Assembly (NCBI GenBank): GCA_030040725.1
Contig: JASHTD010000012.1
Coordinates: 1 to 5,185, forward strand
Direction: 5' to 3'
Origin: Candidatus Sulfotelmatobacter sp.
GTDB taxonomy: Bacteria; Acidobacteriota; Terriglobia; Terriglobales; Acidobacteriaceae
DNA length: 5,185 bases
The notes below the pieces were generated by a model. It ran no database searches and was not told where the DNA came from. It worked only from the letters and a program-made list of their open reading frames with translations. Position numbers and translations under genes: made by a program. This document shows, in pieces, positions 1 to 5,145 of the stretch; the stretch's first letter is position 1; every line of letters begins with the position of its first letter.

Positions 1-216
1 GCTGAGAATCCGGTAATGCGTGCGGGTGGTGAACTCGCTTACGACAGAAGAAGTCAATAATTGTTCGATTCGGTAGGTGCGCGTCTGGTTGACGAAAGCG
101 GGAACTGCAATGGTTTTGACGTTCTCGGGAATTTGCGCCGTGTGGCCGATGGTGTGATATCCGCAAGCGGTAAGCGCCGCAACAAGCGCGAGACAGAGGC
201 TTCCCGGACCCTTCAT
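1..216 (-). CDS. lptE: LptE-like LPS-assembly lipoprotein (3' end cut by the window)
   Basis: Seventy-two codons are visible and the frame runs off the window edge. The N-terminus is a short lipoprotein signal peptide: MKGPGS, a hydrophobic stretch, then the lipobox L15-T-A-C18, so Cys18 would be lipidated and become the mature first residue. The mature protein begins CGYH, very like the CGWH of E. coli LptE. It continues with a pattern typical of the family: IPENVKTIAVPAF, an FVNQT turn, then an RIEQLLTSSVVSEF helix and TRTHYRIL. LptE plugs the LptD barrel and helps insert lipopolysaccharide into the outer leaflet of the outer membrane. The ATG shares an ATGA with the stop of the upstream Asd-like gene; GGGA about 8 nt upstream is a weak ribosome binding site. 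The signal peptide and motif are seen directly; the function is by family resemblance. In many genomes holA follows lptE, but that would lie outside this window. Confidence 0.85.
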   Translation of the reverse strand, partial: MKGPGSLCLALVAALTACGYHTIGHTAQIPENVKTIAVPAFVNQTRTYRIEQLLTSSVVSEFTTRTHYRILS

Positions 217-1289
217 TGCACTTTTCCCAACGGCCGGGTTGGGATCATGCTCTCAGCACAGTCCACCGCGGTAATGGCAGCAACGCGCAGGTTGTCGACC
301 GTCGCCCACAACCAGATTCCGTTTGGACGTTCAATATCATTCTTCAGCGCAACCAGAACGTTGGCCTGACCGGCTGTGTTTACATTATTGGGCTGTAAAT
401 CCTCTTGCGTTCCAACCCCCGTAACGTGATCTCCGGCCAACGTCTGCAAAAGTTTTTCGCGGTCCAGGGCTTGCTCCATCTCAAGATACACAGCCAGCGA
501 ATGACCATGAAACACCGGAGCCTGAAGTGCCATCAAGGCCAGCCCCGCGGCATCTGGGCCCGCGATTTTGTGGTAGTGACGCCGTACTGCCGATTCGAGT
601 GAATCGAGCGAGCGCTGCGATTTTTCGCCATATCGTGCGACCATGTTAAACGCAACCTGCACGTCGAATACATCTTTCGGTAGTGCCTGAAAAGACAGTA
701 GATTCACGGTCTGCTGGTGCAGTTCATCCATCCCTTTTTGTCCCTGCTCAGAGGCCGGCTCAAAAACCGTAGCCGCGGCGGTCCGAATCGCACCAGCTTT
801 CCGCGCTCGCAGCAGAAGCAATGCCAGGCTTATCGAAGCCGGATGCGCTACGACTACAGGGGCCGGTTGAAGGTCGGGTTGCCAGATCTCTCCGCGTTCA
901 CGCTCCACCCAAAGCGATCGAACCTGAACACCAGATTCTTCTTCCAGAGCACCCGAAAGATCGATGATCGCGCTGCCGGCGTCGCGCGCCCGTTTCCAGT
1001 TCTTGCGCGCACACTCCGCGTCAGATGCGAAAAATGTGAAATCGACGTGGGTAAACTGCTCGGAGCGGACGCTCTGAATGAAGTTGACTTCATCTCCCGT
1101 CGCTTCGAGCTGGCCGATGGATTCATCATCATCGAGAAGCCGAACATCGAGAGCGGGGAAATTGCGCTCATTCAGCATCTCGGCGACTTCTTTCCCCTTA
1201 AGCGAAGCTGCGCCGACGATCGCCACGCGAAAGAGCTGACCGCGAGCAGAAGAAGTTGGCAATCCGGCAATCTTTGGCGGAGCGCTCAT
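213..1289 (-). CDS. Usg-like aspartate-semialdehyde dehydrogenase homologue, probably non-catalytic
   Basis: A 358-residue protein with the full two-domain layout of the Asd/Usg family. A roughly 20-residue extension precedes a Rossmann N-domain (VAIVGAASLKG, residues 22-32, a degenerate form of GATGAVG). IIDLSGALE lies at 108-116 and the dimerisation domain starts near 165. Family landmarks include QGQKGMDEL (182-190), DVQVAFNM (209-216), PVFHGHS (258-264) and the C-terminal ATVDNLRVAA. Active-site residues are altered. The PNCST motif of true Asd reads PASIS (150-154), putting Ser152 in place of the catalytic Cys. The substrate-binding Arg of RVPV is Gln256 (QAPV). The active-site His (His263) remains. 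From memory, E. coli Usg shows the same Ser and Gln replacements, so this looks like a Usg-type paralogue and not a lysine/threonine-pathway enzyme. The start shares an ATGA with the pssA stop; GGAGG lies 13 nt upstream. It sits between pssA and lptE in one operon. Automated annotation would probably label it asd. Family membership is clear; its actual role is unknown. Confidence 0.88.
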   Translation of the reverse strand: MSAPPKIAGLPTSSARGQLFRVAIVGAASLKGKEVAEMLNERNFPALDVRLLDDDESIGQLEATGDEVNFIQSVRSEQFTHVDFTFFASDAECARKNWKRARDAGSAIIDLSGALEEESGVQVRSLWVERERGEIWQPDLQPAPVVVAHPASISLALLLLRARKAGAIRTAAATVFEPASEQGQKGMDELHQQTVNLLSFQALPKDVFDVQVAFNMVARYGEKSQRSLDSLESAVRRHYHKIAGPDAAGLALMALQAPVFHGHSLAVYLEMEQALDREKLLQTLAGDHVTGVGTQEDLQPNNVNTAGQANVLVALKNDIERPNGIWLWATVDNLRVAAITAVDCAESMIPTRPLGKVQ

Positions 1290-2164
1290 GAAATTTGCGA
1301 CGCCTCCTTATAGACGGGCGGCGGAGGCTGCCGGCGGCGGCGAAATATCCATTGCAATCGCCAGAAGACGCCCGAAAACATGTACAGAAGCGCGACCGCG
1401 AAGAGGACGGGCCTGGAAAAGAACCAGATGGCGGCTATCAGAGCACCGAAGAGAATGATGAGCCGGAAGGGGCGTCGCGAACCGAAATCAATGTCTTTGA
1501 AGCTGTAAAAGCGCCACGTGCTCACCATCAGATAACCGACTGCGGCAACCATTGTCAGCCAGGTTACAGCGGTATACCAACTTTGCAGCGGAGCGCCAGA
1601 TTCGAAGTGAACCACCGCCGCAATCACCCCAGCCCCCGCCGGAATGGGCATGCCAACAAAATATTTCTTTCCCGGGCGGCCAGGATTCGATGGCTGCGGG
1701 TTGGTCGTGATATTGAAGCGGGCCAGGCGGCTGGCTCCAGCCATCAGGAACAAAAAGCTGGCAATCGCGCCGAGCTGGGTGAGTTTGATATTCCACTCGG
1801 TCAAAGCGACGGTGGGCATGAGATGAAAACCCCAGGTCCAGGCCAGCATCGCAGGCGCAACGCCGAATGTACTTACGTCTGCCAGGGAATCGAGTTCCCT
1901 CCCAAAATCGCTGCTGGTGCCTGTCATGCGGGCGACGCGGCCATCGAGACCGTCGAAGAGAACGGCGAATCCGATTGCAATCGCAGCATTGTCGAGATGC
2001 CATGGCGTAAGGGCGGTGGCGTGGACGACTTCCAGGATCGCGTAAAAGCCTGCCGCCATGTTTCCAGTTGTAAAGAGGGAAGGCAGAATGTACATGCCCT
2101 TGCGCATGCGCCGCGCCCGCTTGGCGTCCTGCCGGGGATTCGGGGTAATCCCGCCCATCAACAT
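1286..2164 (-). CDS. pssA: CDP-diacylglycerol--serine O-phosphatidyltransferase
   Basis: A 292-residue integral membrane enzyme that joins CDP-diacylglycerol and L-serine to give phosphatidylserine and CMP, the committed step towards phosphatidylethanolamine. The complete CDP-alcohol phosphotransferase signature DxxDGxxARx8GxxxDxxxD is present at residues 71-96: Asp71, Asp74, Gly75, Ala78, Arg79, Gly88, Asp92 and Asp96, the metal- and CDP-binding residues. It is preceded by YILPSLFTTGNMAAGFYAI (25-43), typical of the PssA subfamily. Further hydrophobic segments lie near 99-120, 130-147, 173-186, 197-216, 234-249 and 252-266. The tail is basic and proline-rich (RRRRQPPPP). Its stop shares an ATGA with the Asd-like gene. 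Two starts are possible. The ATG used here overlaps psd by 7 nt. A second in-frame ATG two codons later, at 2158, forms a TGATG junction and sits 7 nt after AAGGGG, a better ribosome-site spacing. Psd, which uses its product, is encoded immediately upstream. Confidence 0.95.
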   Translation of the reverse strand: MLMGGITPNPRQDAKRARRMRKGMYILPSLFTTGNMAAGFYAILEVVHATALTPWHLDNAAIAIGFAVLFDGLDGRVARMTGTSSDFGRELDSLADVSTFGVAPAMLAWTWGFHLMPTVALTEWNIKLTQLGAIASFLFLMAGASRLARFNITTNPQPSNPGRPGKKYFVGMPIPAGAGVIAAVVHFESGAPLQSWYTAVTWLTMVAAVGYLMVSTWRFYSFKDIDFGSRRPFRLIILFGALIAAIWFFSRPVLFAVALLYMFSGVFWRLQWIFRRRRQPPPPVYKEASQIS

Positions 2165-2820
2165 GCCCCTTCTCGAGCGGCAGACTGGGCAGCGCCCGCC
2201 AGCTCGCCTTTAGGCTGCAGATAAGCCAGAATACTCTCCCCGCCGCGAACGCGATCTCCGATTTTCACCTGTACGTGAGCGGCAGGATCGAGCAACACGT
2301 CCATTCGGGAACCGAATTTCATCATTCCTACACGCTGGCCACGCTCAACATGATCGCCAACTTTTGGATGGAAAACGATCCTCCGTGCCAGCAGGCCGGC
2401 GATCTGCTTAAACACAACGACCTGCCCGTCACCCTCAACCGTGACCACGTTTTGCTCGTTCTGCTCGGCGGATCGTTCGTTCATCGCATTCAGGAATTTG
2501 CCGCGCTGATATCGCATATCGCGCACCACTCCTGCAATTGGCGAACGGTTCACATGTACGTCAAAGACATTCAAAAAAATGCTGATGCGTGCCTGTTTTT
2601 CGGCATTTCCAGCAATCCAAACGGCGGTGACCTTCCCATCCGCAGGCGAAACTACCGCACCGGCGGCACCCGGAATAACACGCTCGGGATCGCGAAAGAA
2701 CCAGAGAAAAAATGCCGCCAGCAAAAGGGGAATTACGGCCCAAGCTGGGCGAGCGAACCACCCGACGAGCAGAGCCGCCGCAATCAGAGCCAGCGCATAA
2801 TAGTAGCCGTCGCGAACCAT
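2158..2820 (-). CDS. psd: Phosphatidylserine decarboxylase proenzyme, short (PSD-A) type
   Basis: A 220-residue membrane-associated proenzyme that converts phosphatidylserine to phosphatidylethanolamine and CO2, using a pyruvoyl group made by self-cleavage. Two hydrophobic segments near the N-terminus (about residues 6-21 and 27-42) are followed by the conserved FFRDPER (41-47). Numbering from the chosen ATG, SPADGKV (58-64) holds Asp61, DVHVNRSP (87-94) holds His89, and KFGSR (168-172) holds the Gly170-Ser171 cleavage site. Asp, His and Ser are the catalytic set known for this family. Short length and FGSR in place of the LGST of long enzymes mark the PSD-A subfamily common outside enterobacteria. 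I chose ATG at 2820 (MVRDGYYY) because short Psd proteins commonly begin MVRDG or similar. A TTG 12 nt further upstream (2832) is in frame but has no ribosome binding site. First gene of the psd-pssA-usg-lptE operon. Confidence 0.95.
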   Translation of the reverse strand: MVRDGYYYALALIAAALLVGWFARPAWAVIPLLLAAFFLWFFRDPERVIPGAAGAVVSPADGKVTAVWIAGNAEKQARISIFLNVFDVHVNRSPIAGVVRDMRYQRGKFLNAMNERSAEQNEQNVVTVEGDGQVVVFKQIAGLLARRIVFHPKVGDHVERGQRVGMMKFGSRMDVLLDPAAHVQVKIGDRVRGGESILAYLQPKGELAGAAQSAAREGAC

Positions 2821-2831
2821 GGGATTCCACA

Positions 2832-2869
2832 ATTATAGAGCACCGGTTGGCGGGAACGGCTCAAGTCAA
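2832..2869 (-). promoter_or_regulatory. Possible promoter for the psd operon (perfect -10 box)
   Basis: A perfect TATAAT on the minus strand occupies 2837-2832. TTGAGC (2864-2859) lies 21 nt upstream and TTGACT (2869-2864) 26 nt upstream; both spacings are longer than the usual 17. A transcript starting about 7 nt after the -10 box would leave a leader of only about 5 nt before the psd ATG at 2820. Either the mRNA is nearly leaderless or the box is a coincidence. A promoter is expected in this gap because a terminator lies just upstream. Confidence 0.35.
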
Positions 2870-2902
2870 CGAGAATGGACACGAATACAAATGTGCTAAG
2901 TG

Positions 2903-2930
2903 CAGATAAAGAAAGGCGCTGGTGAGCGCC
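2903..2930 (-). terminator. Intrinsic terminator after the DUF465 gene
   Basis: On the minus strand GGCGCT-CACC-AGCGCC forms a perfect 6-bp, GC-rich stem with a 4-nt loop (stem 2930-2925 with 2920-2915), followed at once by TTTCTTTAT. This is the classical Rho-independent layout and points in the direction of the DUF465 gene, which ends about 58 nt upstream of the hairpin. It would insulate that gene from the psd operon. Confidence 0.7.
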
Positions 2931-2988
2931 CCTGAGGAGATAGAATCCCACCCTAGCGGTGCTGCCGCTTTTCGAGTGGACCGAGGTT

Positions 2989-3219
2989 TTATGCTACGTG
3001 CGTGCCAAACTGCTGCCGATACTGCCGTTCGATGGATTGCATCTGATCTTTGAGACGCAGTTTGAGCTTCTTCAGGCGGATTTCTTCCAGCTTTTCGTCT
3101 TCGCTGAGATAACGTTTCTGGGTGAGAGAATCAAGACGAGTGGAATACTGCAGGTGTTCCTGAACCAGTTTGCGGAATTCCTCGTGATTGGTCAGGAGAG
3201 CGTCATTCGGAGTCACCAT
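2989..3219 (-). CDS. Small DUF465 / YdcH-type coiled-coil protein
   Basis: A 76-residue, highly charged, almost entirely helical protein starting MVTPNDALLT. The core NHEEFRKLVQEHLQYSTRLDSLTQKRYLSEDEKLEEIRLKKLKLRLKD matches the pattern of the DUF465 (YdcH) family: a first helix with FxxLxxEH, a turn with RYLSxxE, and a second helix rich in Lys and Leu ending in LKDxM. Heptad-like Leu/Ile spacing suggests a two-helix hairpin or coiled coil; there is no signal peptide or membrane segment. The start is set by GGAGGT (3232-3227), 7 nt before the ATG; an in-frame TTG at 3234 overlaps that ribosome site and is unlikely. It appears to be transcribed alone, with a terminator after it. The molecular function of the family is not established, and nothing in the context fixes one. 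Confidence 0.85.
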   Translation of the reverse strand: MVTPNDALLTNHEEFRKLVQEHLQYSTRLDSLTQKRYLSEDEKLEEIRLKKLKLRLKDQMQSIERQYRQQFGTHVA

Positions 3220-3226
3220 CCAGTAG

Positions 3227-3232
3227 ACCTCC
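3227..3232 (-). promoter_or_regulatory. Strong ribosome binding site GGAGGT that sets the DUF465 start
   Basis: GGAGGT, with 7 nt to the ATG at 3219, matches the ideal Shine-Dalgarno sequence and spacing. It is the strongest such site in the window; the other genes rely on overlap or weak sites. It rules in the ATG over the upstream in-frame TTG. Confidence 0.8.
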
Positions 3233-3240
3233 AACCGGGA

Positions 3241-3270
3241 TTTATACGCTCAAGCTAGCACAGCCCCCAA
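3241..3270 (-). promoter_or_regulatory. Possible promoter for the DUF465 gene
   Basis: On the minus strand TATAAA (3246-3241) is preceded at 18 nt by TTGGGG, a poor -35 box. It lies about 10 nt upstream of the ribosome site. An alternative in the same gap is TTGAAC-N17-TAGCTT, starting near 3280. Some promoter is expected here, but neither match is strong. Confidence 0.3.
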
Positions 3271-3308
3271 AATGGTTCAATGCCCAAATCAGGTGCATTC
3301 AGGCAGGA

Positions 3309-3337
3309 GAAAAATACAACAAAACGCTAGACTTAGC
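3309..3337 (-). terminator. Weak candidate terminator after rimI
   Basis: On the minus strand GCTA-AGTC-TAGC (3337-3326) overlaps the rimI stop codon and is followed by a T-rich tract, GTTTTGTTGTATTTTT. The stem is only 4 bp, so hairpin strength is doubtful; the T-rich tail is the main reason to list it. Confidence 0.25.
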
Positions 3338-3836
3338 AAACATTAAGTCGATACAAAACCGCATTTTCCTGAGGGTCTGAATAATAATTCTTCCGCAAAC
3401 CCGCGATATCGAAGCCGGATTTCTCGTATAGCCGCCGGGCCGCTTGATTGGATTCGCGAACTTCCAGAAATATGCTTGAAACACGAGCCTCTCGCGCGTA
3501 AGCGAGAAGTTGGGTTAAGAGTAGTCTGCCAATCCCCTTTCGGCGGGCAGTGGCGCTAACCACCACATTCTCAAGTTCGCACTCATCGTTCGTACTGCGG
3601 GCAATGATGAATCCAAGAACTTCGGGCGGCCGGCCTCGGTCCCCCTCGGCGATCCAGGTACATCGTTCTGATGCGGAGTTCGGAATAGACGGAAACAAGC
3701 GGTCATAGTGCTGCTTGGGCCAGTGCGCGGCGGACGCGGTCTCGCGCTCCAGGTTCATGATGGCGGGAACGTCGGCAGCATTGGCTGGTCTGACATGCAC
3801 GCTAGAGGGCTCTGCTTTTCTCGAGGTTCTCGGCAT
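3333..3836 (-). CDS. rimI: RimI-family GNAT N-alpha-acetyltransferase
   Basis: A 167-residue GCN5-related acetyltransferase. Known RimI proteins acetylate the N-terminal Ala of ribosomal protein S18 with acetyl-CoA. Motif A is VVVSATARRKGIGRLLL (91-107), with the acetyl-CoA pyrophosphate loop R98-R-K-G-I-G103. Motif B is FLEVRESNQAARRLYEKSGF (123-142), followed by the RimI-like GLRKNYYSDPQENAVLY. Glu125 and Tyr137, 12 residues apart, correspond to Glu103 and Tyr115, the catalytic pair reported for Salmonella RimI. The frame overlaps tsaB by 35 nt, and the tsaB-rimI pair is a common bacterial arrangement that supports the name. The start is uncertain. The ATG chosen has no clear ribosome site. 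A GTG at 3800, one base after the tsaB stop, would give 155 residues beginning VHVRPAN, closer to the usual length of about 150. Substrate specificity cannot be read from sequence; a broader N-acetyltransferase role is possible. Confidence 0.88.
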   Translation of the reverse strand: MPRTSRKAEPSSVHVRPANAADVPAIMNLERETASAAHWPKQHYDRLFPSIPNSASERCTWIAEGDRGRPPEVLGFIIARSTNDECELENVVVSATARRKGIGRLLLTQLLAYAREARVSSIFLEVRESNQAARRLYEKSGFDIAGLRKNYYSDPQENAVLYRLNVC

Positions 3837-4500
3837 CGGTGCGCCGAATATAATTCGCCTCCAGTTGCTCAGGCGTCACCGTTTCGGCGGATCTGATTTT
3901 GCTCCAGCCCAGGCGGGCGACATCGGCGGCGGAAATCGGAGCCATGGTTGTGACCTGCAAGCCGGTCGCCTGAGCCGCTTGTGCGATGGCTACGTCCGGA
4001 GTTACGACGTTCCATCCCTTTGCTTGCGCGATGAAATCAGCCAGCGCCATGAGTCTTTCGATATTTGTTGCGGCCGGCTGTGTCGGCCCAGCCGATGAAA
4101 TTTCGTATTCGCCGACATAAACCTCGCCGCGGCCGGCATCGAGAGCTGCCATTACTTTACCTTTAACCCCGCTAGCCACCGCGCAAACTTCGAGCATCGA
4201 CACCGGCGCGATCGGCTTCGCCAGGATCTCGCCCAGCGCCTTTACAGCGGCCAGGCCTACACGAAGTCCAGTAAACGATCCGGGCCCTGAAACGACAGCA
4301 AGTCCGCCGACGGCGTCTCTGGTGTAGCCATTGCTCGAGATCAGCGTGGAAATCTGGGGAATCAGTTGCGCGGAGAAAGTGCCGCCGACGAGCGGCATGA
4401 TCTCGATAATTTCGATGTCGTCGGGGGAATCGTCGTCTTCGGCTCGTGCAAGAGCGACGCTGCCTTGCCTGCCGGAAGTGTCAATGGCAAGAAGAAGCAT
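3802..4500 (-). CDS. tsaB: TsaB, t6A tRNA-modification complex subunit
   Basis: A 232-residue member of the TsaD-like ASKHA fold that forms the TsaB-TsaD-TsaE complex. With TsaC it installs threonylcarbamoyl on A37 of tRNAs reading ANN codons. TsaB is a non-catalytic scaffold that binds TsaD. Diagnostic sequences are MLLLAIDTSG at the N-terminus, the family signature VVSGPGSFTGLRVGLAAVKAL (69-89), ALDAGRGEVYVGEY (119-132) and a C-terminal PEQLEANYIRR (210-220). Length is normal for the family. The usual HSE ahead of the LLPxI helix reads TFSAQ here (41-45), so the common His is absent. The ATG has no recognisable ribosome site, but MLLLAIDTS is the canonical start. rimI overlaps its 3' end, and a promoter candidate lies upstream. 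The cytoplasmic location and the modification role are established for the family. Confidence 0.94.
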   Translation of the reverse strand: MLLLAIDTSGRQGSVALARAEDDDSPDDIEIIEIMPLVGGTFSAQLIPQISTLISSNGYTRDAVGGLAVVSGPGSFTGLRVGLAAVKALGEILAKPIAPVSMLEVCAVASGVKGKVMAALDAGRGEVYVGEYEISSAGPTQPAATNIERLMALADFIAQAKGWNVVTPDVAIAQAAQATGLQVTTMAPISAADVARLGWSKIRSAETVTPEQLEANYIRRTDAENLEKSRAL

Positions 4501-4526
4501 GGGAGCATTCTAATGGTTCAGCGGTC

Positions 4527-4555
4527 ATTTCACTCTTTGGCGGCAGGATCGTCAA
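4527..4555 (-). promoter_or_regulatory. Candidate sigma-70-type promoter for tsaB-rimI
   Basis: On the minus strand TTGACG (4555-4550) is followed after exactly 17 nt by TGAAAT (4532-4527), matching 5 of 6 and 4 of 6 consensus bases. Transcription would begin near 4520, giving a leader of about 20 nt. The -35 box lies at the edge of the degenerate repeat copy at 4551-4610. Confidence 0.45.
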
Positions 4556-4610
4556 TGCGAGCCGTTTGCAGCCGCGCTAGCGGCGAGAACGAGTCGAGGA
4601 ACCTGCTCTT
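4551..4610. repeat. Degenerate copy of an interspersed hairpin repeat
   Basis: It starts GTCAATGCGAG and ends CGAGGAACCTGCTCTT. Against the copy at 5101-5145 the left edge matches at 9 of 11 bases and the right edge shares an exact 13-nt CGAGGAACCTGCT (4595-4607). The middle differs and is longer but also holds an inverted repeat, GCCGC-GCTA-GCGGC (4571-4584). It fills much of the gap between methylmalonyl-CoA epimerase and tsaB. Confidence 0.55.
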
Positions 4611-4642
4611 CAATCTGGGCTAGCGATCGCAATTCCGCGCTG

Positions 4643-5038
4643 TTATTCCTGAACCAATTCCAAGAGCACGCCGCCGGTGCTCGCCGGATGAACGAAAACG
4701 TATTTGTGTCCACCTGCACCCGTCTTAATTTCTTCTGATACCAGGCGCACGCCATCTTTCTTCAGACGATCGACCGCCGCAGGTAGGTCCGGCACACGTA
4801 GGCACACGTGATGCAAGCCTTCTCCACGTTTGGCGATAAACTTTGCGATCGTCGAATCGTCGGAGGTCGCTTCCAGCAATTCGAGCCGGCTCTCACCAAC
4901 GGGAACCATGACCAGCCGCACCTGCTCGTGGGCAACGGTTTCTTCCGGCGAAACGCTTAGGCCCAGTTTTTCGTAAATCGATTTCGCCGCCGCCAGCGAC
5001 TTCACCGCGATGCCGAGATGGTCGATGCTGAATGCCAT
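4643..5038 (-). CDS. mce: Methylmalonyl-CoA epimerase
   Basis: A 131-residue cytoplasmic VOC-superfamily metalloenzyme that interconverts the (R) and (S) epimers of methylmalonyl-CoA, linking propionyl-CoA metabolism to succinyl-CoA through methylmalonyl-CoA mutase. Two beta-alpha-beta-beta-beta halves are visible. The first begins FSIDHLGIAVKSL and ends RLELLEAT (51-58); the second begins GLHHVCLRVPDL (74-85) and ends HPASTGGVLLELVQE. Likely metal ligands are His7, Glu53 (Gln in the Propionibacterium enzyme), His77 and Glu127. KYVFVHPASTGGVLLEL is particularly characteristic of this enzyme and distinguishes it from glyoxalase I. The ATG fits the usual family start. No good ribosome site is visible; the preceding bases form a perfect palindrome. 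It stands apart from tsaB by 142 nt containing a repeat copy. The mutase and carboxylase genes are not in this window. Confidence 0.93.
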   Translation of the reverse strand: MAFSIDHLGIAVKSLAAAKSIYEKLGLSVSPEETVAHEQVRLVMVPVGESRLELLEATSDDSTIAKFIAKRGEGLHHVCLRVPDLPAAVDRLKKDGVRLVSEEIKTGAGGHKYVFVHPASTGGVLLELVQE

Positions 5039-5039
5039 G

Positions 5040-5053
5040 TTTGTCCGGACAAA
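5040..5053. promoter_or_regulatory. 14-bp perfect palindrome abutting the epimerase start codon
   Basis: TTTGTCCGGACAAA reads the same on both strands and ends one base before the epimerase ATG. It could be an operator, or in mRNA a 5-bp hairpin with a CCGG loop that places the only weak ribosome-site candidate (GGA) in the structure. The sequence is certain; the function is inference, and a palindrome this long can occur by chance in a window this size. Confidence 0.35.
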
Positions 5054-5079
5054 GACAAAACCAGAACGTTTTCCGTTCT
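5047..5079 (-). terminator. Possible weak terminator of the upstream gene
   Basis: On the minus strand AGAACG-GAAAA-CGTTCT (5079-5063) is a perfect 6-bp inverted repeat with a 5-nt loop, followed by GGTTTTGTCTTTG. The stem has only three G-C pairs and two Gs interrupt the T-rich tail, so termination would be inefficient. It may act instead as a structured leader for the epimerase gene. Confidence 0.3.
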
Positions 5080-5100
5080 CCTCTTCGAAATCCTCACACT

Positions 5101-5145
5101 GTCATTCCGAGGGCTCGCGAAGCGATCGCGAGGAACCTGCTTTTT
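5101..5145. repeat. Interspersed hairpin repeat, better-conserved copy
   Basis: GTCATTCCGAG at 5101-5111 and CGAGGAACCTGCT at 5129-5141 flank a perfect 7-bp inverted repeat, CTCGCGA-AGCGA-TCGCGAG (5114-5132). A partner copy lies at 4551-4610. I recall similar GTCATTCCGAG...GAGGAA-CTGC sequences being abundant between genes in Acidobacteriota genomes; that is memory, not a search. The REP-like structure (short, intergenic, with a central hairpin) is seen directly. Confidence 0.65.

Noticed and set aside
717..1313. A 198-codon plus-strand frame opposite the Asd-like gene
   Set aside because: Its translation has no recognisable domain and it mirrors a gene whose family motifs are clear throughout.
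1295..2224. A 309-codon open frame on the plus strand opposite pssA
   Set aside because: It is antisense to a gene with a full catalytic signature, its translation is low-complexity and rich in Arg/Gly/His with no family resemblance, and it has no ribosome site. It is a by-product of codon bias on the other strand.
2820..2832. TTG start for psd at 2832, giving 224 residues
   Set aside because: No ribosome site, a rare start codon, and the ATG at 2820 (MVRDGYYY) matches the usual beginning of short Psd proteins.
2275..2838. A 187-codon plus-strand frame opposite psd
   Set aside because: It is the complement of psd, which has all its catalytic motifs; no sign of an independent protein.
2955..2969. 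Inverted repeat AGCGG-TGCTG-CCGCT between DUF465 and its terminator
   Set aside because: The stem is 5 bp, lacks a T-tract in the direction of transcription, and there is no plus-strand gene for it to serve. The neighbouring hairpin at 2915-2930 is the better terminator.
4510..4755. Minus-strand frame reading through the repeat copy between mce and tsaB
   Set aside because: It runs across the mce end in another frame and through the repeat; its translation has no resemblance to known proteins.
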